Notes: a model not told the origin generated them from the sequence alone. A DNA stretch of 64,000 nt from JACNIZ01 sp964344765 (GCA_964344765.1 CAYFOM010000001.1:124001-188000); one strand, 5' to 3'; numbered from the stretch's first letter, positions 1-8,350 are shown. Numbers and translations are program-made.

Positions 1-1
1 C

Positions 2-346
2 GTTTCCAGCAGCTTGGTGCAACGCATCGACGGTGTCGATGTCGTACCCGCCGCGGTGCTGCAAGAAAACGGAGTCGCCGTGGCCTTCCAGTCAGCCACT
101 TCCGGACGCCGTGCGGCAATGCTGCCGAACGCGTTGGCGATGACCGCTCGCCTCGGTTTGGGTACCGAACAGATCCTGCACGGCCTCACCGCCGGTGCCG
201 CTGATCTGCTGGGTATCGGCCATCGCGTCGGTCGTTTGGCTCCTGGCTTGGATGGCGACGTCGTCATGCACGACGGTGCGCCGTTTGATCTGAATACCCG
301 TGTCACTCACGTCTTCGTGAACGGTGTGGAGGTACCGCAGAAATGA
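2..346 (+). CDS. Amidohydrolase family protein, C-terminal part (5' end outside window)
   Basis: The frame is open to the left edge and ends in TGA, so only the last 114 residues are visible. They show the typical end of an imidazolonepropionase/dihydroorotase-like amidohydrolase: a helical stretch (MTARLGLGTEQILHGLTAGA), then GIGHRVGRLAPGLDGDVVMHDG, which matches the G-x-I-x-x-G-x-x-A-D-hydrophobic pattern of the small beta-sandwich, and VFVNGVEV near the end. The metal-binding barrel is not visible, so activity cannot be judged. The stop overlaps the next start as ATGA, which points to translational coupling with the downstream paralogue. Confidence 0.8.
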   Translation, partial: VSSSLVQRIDGVDVVPAAVLQENGVAVAFQSATSGRRAAMLPNALAMTARLGLGTEQILHGLTAGAADLLGIGHRVGRLAPGLDGDVVMHDGAPFDLNTRVTHVFVNGVEVPQK

Positions 347-1557
347 TTGCCGGACTAGGAACTGTCCTGCTGGCTGCCGCAGCATTGCTGCAGGCACCGA
401 AGCAGCAAGAGGTCGTGATTTACACCGCGGCCAAGGTTTACACCGCAGAACGTGGCGGCATGATCAACAACGGCGGTTTGGCTGTCGTTGGTAGCAAGGT
501 CAAAGCTGCTGCGCGCGCCGACGAGTTGATGGCTGCATACCCCAATGCCAAAGTTGTCGCCCTCGGTGATTACTGGTTGGTGCCGGGTGCGGTGGAAGCT
601 CACAACCACATCGCCGGTTCGCTGCGCGACCTCAACGACACCGTCTATCTGACCAACCCTGCGTTGGAAACCGAAGGGGTGTTGGAACCGCAGAATCCAT
701 ACCTGAAAGATGCAGTTGCCGGTGGCGTAACGTCGGCGCTGTTCATCCCTGGTTCGGGCTCGAACATGGGTGGTTTTGGCATGTTGGTCAAGACCTCCGG
801 CGAAACCGTGGAAGACATGGTCGTGCGTAGTCCGGGTTCGCTGAAGATTGCGCAAGCGGGTAACCCCGAGCGCTATGGCTTCGGCGTCGGTCGCGCGATG
901 ATGAACTGGAACACTCGCGACACGCTGAAGAAAGGCATTCAGTGGGTCAACGATTACCGCGCCGGCAAAGCTGCGTGGGATCCGAAGTGGGCCAACTTCG
1001 AAGGCTTGGTCGATCACACCACGCCGATCTCGGTCCACACGCAGATCTACCAGGTGGTCATGCAGACCATCGTCATGCAGAAGCAAGAGCTGGGTTTGGC
1101 ACCGTTCATTGACCACGGCACCTTCGATGGTTTTAAAGCCGGTTCGCTGGCGGTCGAAGCCGGAGTGCCGGTAATGAATGGTCCGCGTGAATTCTGGTTC
1201 GACCGCTCGACCGCGCGCATCGTCGGCAACGGCGCGGGTTGGTACGAGTACGTCAAAGATGGTTTGCTGCTCGGTTACAACACCGACGCGCCGGTGATCC
1301 CGCAGGAAGAACTGCCATACCAAGCTGCAATGGGCGTGCGCCTCGGCGCCGGCACCAGCGAAGACGGTTTGCTCGGCATTACTTCGCACCCGGCCAAAGC
1401 GCTTCTGATCGAAGACGTCGCCGGTACTTTGAAGGAAGGCTTAGATGCCGACTTCGCCCTGTGGACCGGCAACCCGATTGACCCGCGCTCGCACGTGATC
1501 AAAGTGTGGGTGCGCGGCGAACAGGTTTACGACGCCAGCGAGGGCCGCCGTTTCTAA
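343..1557 (+). CDS. Exported amidohydrolase with intact HxH motif
   Basis: A 404-residue protein with an N-terminal hydrophobic signal sequence (MIAGLGTVLLAAAALLQ). The metal-dependent amidohydrolase fold is shown by PGAVEAHNH, with the HxH pair at residues 87 and 89 after the first barrel strand, further His in ISVHTQIY and FIDHGTFDG, and an Asp in NTDAPVIP. It ends with the usual GLDADFALWTGNP beta-sandwich motif. It therefore has the ligands expected of a hydrolase acting on C-N bonds. The substrate is unknown, but export suggests peptides or another extracytoplasmic amide. Its start overlaps the preceding stop by 4 bases and the next gene starts 2 bases after its stop, so it is part of an operon of paralogues. 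Confidence 0.85.
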   Translation: MIAGLGTVLLAAAALLQAPKQQEVVIYTAAKVYTAERGGMINNGGLAVVGSKVKAAARADELMAAYPNAKVVALGDYWLVPGAVEAHNHIAGSLRDLNDTVYLTNPALETEGVLEPQNPYLKDAVAGGVTSALFIPGSGSNMGGFGMLVKTSGETVEDMVVRSPGSLKIAQAGNPERYGFGVGRAMMNWNTRDTLKKGIQWVNDYRAGKAAWDPKWANFEGLVDHTTPISVHTQIYQVVMQTIVMQKQELGLAPFIDHGTFDGFKAGSLAVEAGVPVMNGPREFWFDRSTARIVGNGAGWYEYVKDGLLLGYNTDAPVIPQEELPYQAAMGVRLGAGTSEDGLLGITSHPAKALLIEDVAGTLKEGLDADFALWTGNPIDPRSHVIKVWVRGEQVYDASEGRRF

Positions 1558-1559
1558 GC

Positions 1560-2741
1560 ATGCTTCTCTCCCTCCTCACTCTGTGCTTGGCCGCCCAAGA
1601 GGGCAAGGTCATCGACGTCGGCATTGCCATGCCGATGACGTCGCGCACGGTGATTCACAATGCTCGCATTGTGGTGGAGGGAGACAAGATTGTTGCCGTC
1701 GGCAAGCAAAGCGAAATTACCAAGCCCGACGGTTACGAGTACTTCGACTACCCCAACTCGGTGGCATTCCCCGGAGCGGTGGATTTGCATTCGCATATTC
1801 AAACCGGCGGTTGGGAAGACATCAATGACATGGTGCATCCGGATAACCCGGAGTTGCGCGTGCTCGACACGGTGCGGCCTTGGAACCAGATGTATCGCGA
1901 TGCCGCCGCCGGTGGCGTCACCGTGCTCAATAACATTCCCGGTTCTGGTACCAACATGTCCGGCGCTGGTGTGTTGGTCAAAAACAAGCCGGCTGCCCAC
2001 CACATCGACGAAGGCATCTTGCGCCATCCAGGTTCGGTCAAAGTCGCGCAAGGCTACAACCCGGAGCGCTCCGCCGACCTCGGCGGCACGCGCATGGGCA
2101 TGTGGTGGATGTTGCGATGGTGGCTAGCCGATGCCCGCGAAGTCGCGCGCAAAGGCAACCTCGACGAACGGCCCGACGTCGAGCAAATCGCGCGCATTGA
2201 ATTGGGTCATCACCCTTATTTGGTTCATACCGCCGGTGCCCGCGATACCTTCGGCACAGTGCGCATGTTCCAACTGGAAGCAAACGTACCTGTGGTCGTC
2301 AGCCACGCGTCGTTCCACGGCTACTTGGCAGCCGAAGCCATTGCCAAAACCGGCGCCGGCCTCAACGTCGGCCCGCGAAATTTCGACTTCAACTTCAACG
2401 GCAAAGCGCAAGTCCGCGGCCTGGTTGAAGCCTACGAGACGGCCGGAAACACCGACATTTCGGTGCAGACCGACGCCTCGGTCGTGCCTGCAGAAGAGTT
2501 CATTTACCAAGCCACGCTTGGCGAACGCTTTGGCTGCAGCACTTGGATCGCGCTGGAATCACTCAACGTGCGCCCAGCCGAACAAATACTCGCTGCCGAT
2601 CGCATCGGCACCCTGCAACCCGGCCTGGATGCCGACATCGTCATCAAGGCAGGCCAACCCCTCGACCCGCGCACTCCAGTGCAACTCGTGCTGGTTGACG
2701 GGGACATCGTCTACGACATCGAACAAGGTCAGCGGTACTAA
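1560..2741 (+). CDS. Exported amidohydrolase paralogue with intact HxH motif
   Basis: The frame is open further upstream, but the ATG at 1560 lies directly after the previous stop and begins a signal peptide (MLLSLLTLCLAAQ), giving 393 residues. PGAVDLHSH carries the HxH at residues 77 and 79. LVHTAGARDTFG and VSHASFHGYL supply later histidines, and QTDASVVP the barrel-end aspartate. LQPGLDADIVIKAGQPLDP closes the domain as in the upstream paralogue, and similarity runs along the whole length, including PGSGTNMSGAGVLVK against PGSGSNMGGFGMLVK. It is a likely active metal-dependent hydrolase of unknown substrate. The next gene starts one base after its stop. Confidence 0.85.
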   Translation: MLLSLLTLCLAAQEGKVIDVGIAMPMTSRTVIHNARIVVEGDKIVAVGKQSEITKPDGYEYFDYPNSVAFPGAVDLHSHIQTGGWEDINDMVHPDNPELRVLDTVRPWNQMYRDAAAGGVTVLNNIPGSGTNMSGAGVLVKNKPAAHHIDEGILRHPGSVKVAQGYNPERSADLGGTRMGMWWMLRWWLADAREVARKGNLDERPDVEQIARIELGHHPYLVHTAGARDTFGTVRMFQLEANVPVVVSHASFHGYLAAEAIAKTGAGLNVGPRNFDFNFNGKAQVRGLVEAYETAGNTDISVQTDASVVPAEEFIYQATLGERFGCSTWIALESLNVRPAEQILAADRIGTLQPGLDADIVIKAGQPLDPRTPVQLVLVDGDIVYDIEQGQRY

Positions 2742-2742
2742 C

Positions 2743-4095
2743 ATGCTCGTCGAACTGTTACTGAGCGCGCTTCCATTCGCCCTTCCACAGGAAGGGGCGG
2801 ATCCGGCTGGTAGAGCAACCATCTACCACTTGGATACCATCGAAACCCTGGACGGCGACGCGTTGAAAAATGCCAGCATTCTGGTGCGCGACGGAATCAT
2901 CGAGCGCATCGGCGCTGCGTTGATCGTGCCCGATCATGCCAAGGTGGTCGACCTGCGCGGAACCGGCGCTACGGCGATGCCGCCGATGGTGCTGTCCCAC
3001 GCCGGTTTCTTCTCGTCGGAATCGCGCGGCCGTGGTCGCTACGGCAAGTATCGCGCGGTAGATGCGGTGCACCCGGATGAAGATTCGCTGGAAGATTTGC
3101 GTGAACTTGGCATTCTTCTGGTTGGCGTAGATCCGCCCGGAGCCGGTATTGCAGGCCGCACTTCGTTGCTGCGCACCGATATGGATGACTTCATGGGCGA
3201 CGCGGTCGTGCGCGACTTGCACCTGAAGCTGACTATCGACATCAATAAGTCGGCCAAGGACTTGCTACGCAAGGCCTTGGAAGACGGCGATAAGGCCATC
3301 GAGAAGGAAAAGAAAGCCTTCGCCGATTGGGAGAAAGCGGTCAAGGAGTGGAAGGAGAAAGAAGAAGCCAAGAAGAAGGCTGAAGCCGAAGCCAAAAAGA
3401 ATGGCGAACAGCCGCCGGCCACGTCTGCTCAGGGCAATGGCAATGGTGGCAATGGCAAGCAGGGCAACGGCAAAGAAGAGAAAGCTCCGCCGGAGACTTT
3501 CACTGCGCCGACTATCGATCCCAACCTCGTTCCGATCGTCGAGTGGATTCGCAAAGAGCGCGTCGCTCAGATTTGGATCGACAGCCCCGGCGAATGGTTG
3601 CACTGGAAAGAAGTCATCGGCGAGCGGGAATTGGCATGGGAAGTGGTTCTTGCCCATTCGACTTACTCCAACCTGCACGAGGTTGCAAAGGATCTAGCCA
3701 AGACCGGCGTGCGCGTTTACGTGCCGTCGCGCATCAGCTACTTGCCGTCGACGCGTTTGCGCAACAACTTGCCGCAAATTCTCAGCAAGGCCGGCGTCAA
3801 AAACATGGTGTTGATGCCGACTTCCACGTCGATGCTGCGCACCGTCAAAGAATGGCGCCTAGGTCTGTCCGATTTGATCCGCGAAGGATTGGATCGCACC
3901 ACTGCGCTAAAAGCCGTCTCGCTTGAGCCGGCCAAAGCAATGGGCCAAGAAGAACTCATTGCTCCGCTGATCGCCGGTGCCTCGGCGACCTTCGTCATCA
4001 TGGATGGCGACCCGTTGGATCCGTTCTCCGAAGTGGTCTACATGGTGGCCGACGGAGATGTCTTGTACGACCGCGAAAAAGACAAGGAGGACTAA
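2743..4095 (+). CDS. Amidohydrolase-like paralogue with degenerate metal site and charged insertion
   Basis: The start is the ATG at 2743, one base after the upstream stop. The 450-residue product begins with a signal-like MLVELLLSALPFALPQ. The N-terminal beta-sandwich (IETLDGDALKNASILVRDG) and the ending (FVIMDGDPLDPFSEVVYMVADG) belong to the amidohydrolase family. The first-strand motif reads MVLSHAGFF, keeping only His86 of the HxH pair, and the barrel-end Asp is not evident, so hydrolase activity is doubtful. Residues from about 175 to 245 form a Lys/Glu-rich probable coiled coil followed by a Gly/Asn low-complexity linker, absent from the two upstream paralogues. It may be a partner subunit of the intact enzymes; that is inference. 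Confidence 0.75.
   Translation: MLVELLLSALPFALPQEGADPAGRATIYHLDTIETLDGDALKNASILVRDGIIERIGAALIVPDHAKVVDLRGTGATAMPPMVLSHAGFFSSESRGRGRYGKYRAVDAVHPDEDSLEDLRELGILLVGVDPPGAGIAGRTSLLRTDMDDFMGDAVVRDLHLKLTIDINKSAKDLLRKALEDGDKAIEKEKKAFADWEKAVKEWKEKEEAKKKAEAEAKKNGEQPPATSAQGNGNGGNGKQGNGKEEKAPPETFTAPTIDPNLVPIVEWIRKERVAQIWIDSPGEWLHWKEVIGERELAWEVVLAHSTYSNLHEVAKDLAKTGVRVYVPSRISYLPSTRLRNNLPQILSKAGVKNMVLMPTSTSMLRTVKEWRLGLSDLIREGLDRTTALKAVSLEPAKAMGQEELIAPLIAGASATFVIMDGDPLDPFSEVVYMVADGDVLYDREKDKED
4084..4090 (+). promoter_or_regulatory. Strong Shine-Dalgarno (AAGGAGG)
   Basis: AAGGAGG lies 7 bases before the ATG at 4098 and inside the last codons of the preceding gene. It is the clearest ribosome binding site in this operon and supports the chosen start. 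Confidence 0.7.
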
Positions 4096-4097
4096 AC

Positions 4098-5576
4098 ATG
4101 AACGCCTTCACCAAGATTGTTTTGTGGGCAAGTGCATGGACTGCGTTTGCACTGTTTGCCCAGCCGGCTGCCGCGTTCGACGTCTGGCCTCAGGATCCGC
4201 CGAAGGAAGAAGAGGTGCAAGAGCCTGCTCCGGAGGGCGAAGCCACTGAGACCGAAGAAGTCATCGAAGAGGTTGAAACCGAAGAAGCTGCCGAGCCCAT
4301 CGATAGCCCGTACTTGGCCATCGTCGGCGGCGATGTTTACACCGTGACTCGTGGTGTGATCAAAGGCGGTACGGTGCTGTGCAAGAACGACCGCATTCTC
4401 AAGGTCGGTCAAAACGTGCATGTGCCCGAAGGTGCCGAAGTCATCGACGCCGCCGGCATGTTCGTTTACCCCGGTTTGGTTGCGGTGAATTCGCGTGGAA
4501 TCATCCGCGGTCGCTCAACCGACGCTGTGGACTCCTTCGATCCATTCAGCATGTACGTCGATTTGGGCTTGGCAAGTGGCTTGACCACGGTCCAATCTTC
4601 CGACGCCATCGGCAAGTTGACGCGCGGCACTTTGGAAGGTCACCTGTTGGATACGGTGCGCTGGGTCAGCCTCAGTGTCAGCACCTCGTCGCCGGCTTCG
4701 CGCCGCAAAGTGCGCGACAAGATGGACGAAGCGCGCGAGTATCTGCGCCAATTGCGCGATGCCGAACTGGCTCAGCGCATGGGCGAAAAAGACGTGAAGA
4801 TGCCGGATGAGAAGATGGCGTCGCAGGATTACGTCGGCTTGTTGAAGGGGGAGCGCACTGCGCGTTTCAGTGCCAACAACTCGAAGGATTTGCTCGCTAT
4901 CTGTGAATTCCTGGAAGAGTACCCGATGCAGTCGGTGATCTTCGGCGGCATGGAAGCTTGGAGTTATGCCTCGCGTTTGGGTCGGGTCGGTGCCGCTGTG
5001 GTGGTCACGCCGCGTCAGAAACGTTGGGCCGATGAAAACCTCAACCGTCCGAGCGGTTGGAGCATTGAAAACGCGCGCATCCTGTGGGAACACGGCGTGG
5101 AAGTCGCCATCATTCCTAGCCAAGCATCGATCAGCTTGGGTGGTTTGGCTGGTCGCGACTTGATGAACTTGCCGATGGAAGCCGCCTTCGCCATTCGCGG
5201 TGGTTTGCCCGAAGAAGCTGCGCTGCGCGCCGTCACCATCAACGCGGCTCGCATCCTTGGTGTTTCCGACCGCATTGGTTCGATCGAGCCGGGCAAAGAT
5301 GCCGACTTGATCATCTGCAACGGCGATTTGTTCGACTACCGCACCTTCATCGAATGGGCAGTGGTCAACGGCCGCACCGTGTATGACAAGCAGCGCGCTT
5401 CCTACTTCGCTCACATCCGTCCGCGTCCCGAGCCGGAGCCGGCCACCGTGGTCGAAACTTTGGTCGAGGTTTTAGATGAAGTCGACGAAACTGATTCTAA
5501 GTCTCAAGACGTAGACGCACCGGAAGCCGAGGTGGAAGAGGTCGAGCCGGAGCAGCCGGACGGCGGGAAAAACTAA
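4098..5576 (+). CDS. Amidohydrolase-like paralogue lacking the HxH metal motif
   Basis: A 492-residue protein with a signal peptide (TKIVLWASAWTAFALFAQPA, ending at AAAF) and then an acidic linker of Glu/Pro up to about residue 70. The amidohydrolase-like core follows: IVGGDVYTVTRGVIKGGTVL at the N-terminal sandwich and IGSIEPGKDADLIICNGDLF at the C-terminal one. Where family members have HxH, this protein reads YPGLVAVNSRG, so both histidines are gone. The barrel-end segment IIPSQASISLGG also lacks the usual Asp. The C-terminus is a second acidic tail of about 45 residues. It is probably a non-catalytic paralogue, perhaps binding or assembling with the intact enzymes upstream. It is the last gene before a strong terminator. 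Confidence 0.75.
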   Translation: MNAFTKIVLWASAWTAFALFAQPAAAFDVWPQDPPKEEEVQEPAPEGEATETEEVIEEVETEEAAEPIDSPYLAIVGGDVYTVTRGVIKGGTVLCKNDRILKVGQNVHVPEGAEVIDAAGMFVYPGLVAVNSRGIIRGRSTDAVDSFDPFSMYVDLGLASGLTTVQSSDAIGKLTRGTLEGHLLDTVRWVSLSVSTSSPASRRKVRDKMDEAREYLRQLRDAELAQRMGEKDVKMPDEKMASQDYVGLLKGERTARFSANNSKDLLAICEFLEEYPMQSVIFGGMEAWSYASRLGRVGAAVVVTPRQKRWADENLNRPSGWSIENARILWEHGVEVAIIPSQASISLGGLAGRDLMNLPMEAAFAIRGGLPEEAALRAVTINAARILGVSDRIGSIEPGKDADLIICNGDLFDYRTFIEWAVVNGRTVYDKQRASYFAHIRPRPEPEPATVVETLVEVLDEVDETDSKSQDVDAPEAEVEEVEPEQPDGGKN

Positions 5577-5637
5577 AACAGCGCATTCATCATTCGTTGG
5601 TGAAAGAAGTTTCGCCAAGGACTGGTCAAGTTTGAAA

Positions 5638-5671
5638 AAGGGGGCATAATGCGATGCCCCCTTATTCTTTT
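5638..5671 (+). terminator. Rho-independent terminator of the amidohydrolase operon
   Basis: A perfect 10-bp stem (AAGGGGGCAT paired with ATGCCCCCTT) with a 6-base loop is followed by ATTCTTTT. It sits 61 bases after the last amidohydrolase stop and ends the operon. Confidence 0.85.
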
Positions 5672-5707
5672 AGGGGGGCGCCCTCCAACGCGATCTCCCC
5701 ACCCCGA

Positions 5708-6190
5708 GTGCCGAATCCAGTCTTAACCGAAGGCAAACGTGCGCCTGCTTTTACCCTGCCGTCAACGAGTGGCGACCGGTTCAGGCTCACCGAGCATCGT
5801 GGCAGATGGATCGTGGTGTTCTTCTATGGCAAGAACCAAACTGCCGGCGCTCGTGCCGAGGTCGAAGCCTTTCAAGGCGCTTTGGCGAAGTTTAAAAAGC
5901 TCGGTAGCTACGTGGTCGGAATCAGCCCCGATCCAATTGAAGAGCATCAGAAATTAGCGGACTCGCTGGGAGTTCGCTTTGCATTGCTCGCCGACCGCGA
6001 CGCCAAGGTTGCCAGTAAGTACGGCGCGTGGCGGATTCGGAAAAACGGCGGGCGTGAGTACTATGGATCGGTGCGCGCCACTTTCCTCATTGACCCCTCC
6101 GGCAAACTTGCCCGCGTGTGGGATAACGTCCGCGTGAAGGGTCATGTCGATCGGGTGTGCAAGGTTCTGGCGGAGGTCATTGCCGAATAA
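5708..6190 (+). CDS. Peroxiredoxin (BCP/AhpC-TSA)-like protein lacking the peroxidatic cysteine
   Basis: The frame opens at an ATG (5654) inside the 3' arm of the upstream terminator, so the GTG at 5708, just before the conserved domain, is preferred; it gives about 160 residues, the usual BCP length. The thioredoxin-fold signature is clear: GKRAPAFTLPSTSGDRF, WIVVFFYGKNQTAGARAEVE, VVGISPDP, FALLADRDAKVASKYGAW and RATFLIDPSGKLARVW. In active BCP the loop is TPGCT; here it reads TAGAR, so Ala replaces the peroxidatic Cys. The only Cys is near the C-terminus (RVCKVL), so peroxidase activity by the normal mechanism is unlikely. It has no signal peptide. The next gene starts 3 bases after its stop. 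Start uncertain. Confidence 0.75.
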   Translation: MPNPVLTEGKRAPAFTLPSTSGDRFRLTEHRGRWIVVFFYGKNQTAGARAEVEAFQGALAKFKKLGSYVVGISPDPIEEHQKLADSLGVRFALLADRDAKVASKYGAWRIRKNGGREYYGSVRATFLIDPSGKLARVWDNVRVKGHVDRVCKVLAEVIAE

Positions 6191-6193
6191 TCG

Positions 6194-7210
6194 ATGACAC
6201 CTTCCATGCGGCGTTGGATTCAGATACTGGGTGGACCGATCTCCAGTACTTCCGGTCGCAATTTGAGTTCCAACGAAGCCGAGGCGGTTTTCACCGAACT
6301 GTTGGAAGGGGACGGTTCCGACGCCCAGGTCGCGTCGATCTTTTTGGCGATCCGTGGACGCGGAGTTTCGGCCGACGAGTTGGTCGGCTTTGCGCGGGCG
6401 GCGCGAAAACGAGTGCGCTTTCCAGAGCTGCCGCGCCACACCGTAGTCGTAGCCACCACACGGCTAGGCAAAACCAAAACCCCGCCACTGGGTCTTGCCG
6501 CCGCCGCTGCTGCAGCCACCGCCGGCGCACATGTGGCGCTGCAAGCGGTGCCGCAGGTGGAAGGGGGTGGAATTACGCTGGGCGATTTGTGGCAGAAGCT
6601 GCGCGGCCAAGAGTGCTTAGGCAGTGAAGCCGGCTCGACGGCACTGAAAGACTCGCTGGCTTGCTGGTGCCCATCCAAATTGGATCCGGGCTGGGAGCGG
6701 CTGATGCGCATCGAAGCCGAAGTCGGGCTCCGCTCCATTCCCGATCAAGTCAGCAAGCTGCTGTTGCCCGAAGGCGCGCCGGTACTGGTGCCGTCGCTGA
6801 AAGGTCCGGTATTAGGCATGGCCAGCGACGCGATCGCCTCGCTGGGTCACAACCGAGCGGCGATTGTGCAAGGAGTCGAGGCGTCGATCGATCCGTTCTG
6901 CGCGGCACGTACCCGCGGTATGTGGATCGACGAAGGCTTCAAGAGTCCGCTACGCCTGCAACCCGACGACTACGGCCTGCAATGGCACCAGGAGCCGCTG
7001 CCGCGCCATGATTGCGGCGTGGAGTCGGCGCGTGAAGCCACTGCGCGGGCGCTGATGGGCATTTCGCCCGAGGTCAACACCGCGCTGCTGGGTGCGTCGA
7101 TCATGCTGGTGCTGGCCGGAGTGACCTCTGACTTCGCCGACGGCGTTTCGATGGCGCGCGACGCAATCGAGAGCGGGAAGGCTTACCGCCGAGTTTTCGA
7201 TGTTCCCTAA
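6194..7210 (+). CDS. TrpD2/YbiB-like anthranilate phosphoribosyltransferase-family protein
   Basis: A 338-residue protein with the helical N-terminal domain of the family (SSNEAEAVFTELLEGDGSDA, then QVASIFLAIRGRGVSADELV) and the C-terminal segment GHNRAAIVQGVEASID, which matches the R-A-x-V-x-G-x-E-G-x-D-E motif of TrpD proteins. The phosphoribosyl-pyrophosphate-binding DxVGTGGD loop of true TrpD is not recognisable; the region reads TTRLGKTKTPPLGLAAAAAA. That resembles the TrpD2/YbiB branch, known for nucleic-acid binding rather than tryptophan synthesis, and no other trp genes are nearby. It probably shares a transcript with the peroxiredoxin-like gene 3 bases upstream. Assignment to the fold is fairly sure, the function is not. 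Confidence 0.65.
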   Translation: MTPSMRRWIQILGGPISSTSGRNLSSNEAEAVFTELLEGDGSDAQVASIFLAIRGRGVSADELVGFARAARKRVRFPELPRHTVVVATTRLGKTKTPPLGLAAAAAAATAGAHVALQAVPQVEGGGITLGDLWQKLRGQECLGSEAGSTALKDSLACWCPSKLDPGWERLMRIEAEVGLRSIPDQVSKLLLPEGAPVLVPSLKGPVLGMASDAIASLGHNRAAIVQGVEASIDPFCAARTRGMWIDEGFKSPLRLQPDDYGLQWHQEPLPRHDCGVESAREATARALMGISPEVNTALLGASIMLVLAGVTSDFADGVSMARDAIESGKAYRRVFDVP

Positions 7211-7245
7211 ACGGGACATTTGAAATTTCAGATTTGGGCGTTGGC

Positions 7246-7260
7246 TGGCACAAAAGTTGC
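7246..7260 (+). promoter_or_regulatory. Consensus sigma-54 (RpoN) promoter, -24/-12
   Basis: TGGCAC-AAAAG-TTGC matches the sigma-54 consensus TGGCAC-N5-TTGC at every fixed position. The predicted transcript start, about 11-12 bases after the -12 GC, falls near 7271, three bases from the ATG at 7274, so the message would be nearly leaderless. No enhancer-binding site was identified upstream. Confidence 0.6.
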
Positions 7261-7273
7261 CAATATCTTCGCC

Positions 7274-8254
7274 ATGCGAGTTTCCCAACCCCCTTTCGCA
7301 TCCTCCGCGACTCTGACCGGCCTGGCCGCGCCAATGTTGGCGTTGCTCGCCCTATTTGGTCTGAACAGCTGCTCCAGCACCGAGGGCGCCAACGATGCCC
7401 AAGCCGAACAGCAGTTGGCTGTTGACTATGGTTTTGAAGCCATCGAATCGAACACGTTGCCACGGCTGATTAAATTGTCTGATGAGATATACAGCGGTGC
7501 CGAACCCAAGATCGAGCAAGCATTCGCCGATCTCGCCAAGCTAGGCGTCAAAACCATCGTCGGCGTCGATAGCGCAAAGCCCAAGCTGGATTGGGCGGCG
7601 AAGTATGGAATGGAGTATGTGCATGTGCCGATCGGTTATGACGGCGTGACCGAAGAGCAAGCTTTGGCTTTTGCTTACGTGATGGAGAAGAAACCTGGTC
7701 CGGTTTACTTCCACTGTCACCACGGACGTCACCGCGGTCCGGCCGCTGCGGCGATCGCTTATATGGCAACCGAAGACTGCGGCGCCGAGGGGGGAGTCGC
7801 AGTATTGACTACTGCCAAGACGTCGCCGAACTATCCCGGCTTGTGGCGTGACATTCGCGCGTTTGAAGAGCCCAAAGACTATTCCGCCGACGTCGATCTG
7901 CCCGAGGTTTCCGGCGTCAGCGATTTCAATTCGGTGATGGCATCGATGGACCGCGCTTGGGACGAGGTCAAGTTGGTCAAGAAAGCGGGTTGGACGGTGT
8001 CGGCCGAGCACCCGGATCTGGAACCCAATCACATCGCGCTGATCTTGGCGCAAAGCTTCGACGACTTGCACAAAGCCACACCGAAGCACTTCGCCAACGA
8101 AGAAATCTTTGCTCAGCAGATGAAGGTATCGATGGACGCCAGTGCCGACTTACGAAGTGCACTGGCTCGCAAGGACCGGGCCGCCGCCGATGAGGCGTAC
8201 ACAAAGATCGGCAAGTCCTGCAAGAAGTGCCACTTTGAATATCGGGATCAATAA
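7274..8254 (+). CDS. Lipoprotein fusing a CX5R phosphatase-like domain to a cytochrome c'-like domain
   Basis: The ATG at 7274 gives 326 residues starting with a lipoprotein signal (ALLALFGLNSCSS, lipobox LNSC). Residues about 60-200 resemble a dual-specificity/tyrosine phosphatase-like fold: IYSGAEPKIEQAFADLAKLG, VHVPIGYDGVT and the P-loop HCHHGRHRGP with Cys148 and Arg154 in a CX5R spacing. The C-terminal 110 residues are helical and end in KSCKKCHFEYRDQ, a haem c CxxCH (Cys316, Cys319, His320) close to the C-terminus, as in cytochrome c'. Both domains should lie outside the cytoplasmic membrane. The fusion is unusual; it may couple haem-based gas or redox sensing to dephosphorylation, which is inference. 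It lies behind a sigma-54 site and ahead of a hairpin terminator. Confidence 0.75.
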   Translation: MRVSQPPFASSATLTGLAAPMLALLALFGLNSCSSTEGANDAQAEQQLAVDYGFEAIESNTLPRLIKLSDEIYSGAEPKIEQAFADLAKLGVKTIVGVDSAKPKLDWAAKYGMEYVHVPIGYDGVTEEQALAFAYVMEKKPGPVYFHCHHGRHRGPAAAAIAYMATEDCGAEGGVAVLTTAKTSPNYPGLWRDIRAFEEPKDYSADVDLPEVSGVSDFNSVMASMDRAWDEVKLVKKAGWTVSAEHPDLEPNHIALILAQSFDDLHKATPKHFANEEIFAQQMKVSMDASADLRSALARKDRAAADEAYTKIGKSCKKCHFEYRDQ

Positions 8255-8297
8255 GAAATGAATGTGTGCCCGATGGGGCGCCGGATGGAAATGAATC

Positions 8298-8330
8298 GGC
8301 CCGGACTGGATGTCGTCAGTCCGGGCCTTT
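8298..8330 (+). terminator. Probable terminator after the phosphatase-cytochrome gene
   Basis: A perfect 11-bp stem (GGCCCGGACTG with CAGTCCGGGCC) and an 8-base loop end in TTT, 44 bases after the stop. The T-tract is short, so efficiency is uncertain. Confidence 0.65.
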
Positions 8331-8350
8331 CAAGTGAAGAGTAGACGGTA

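Noticed and set aside
355..1389. Long minus-strand frame opposite the amidohydrolase
   Set aside because: It lies wholly inside a well-supported + strand enzyme and has no recognisable motif; it is an antisense reading of a GC-rich gene.
5654..5707. N-terminal extension of the peroxiredoxin-like gene from the ATG at 5654
   Set aside because: The ATG is part of the 3' arm of the terminator, and the extension has no similarity to the family; the GTG at 5708 is more plausible.
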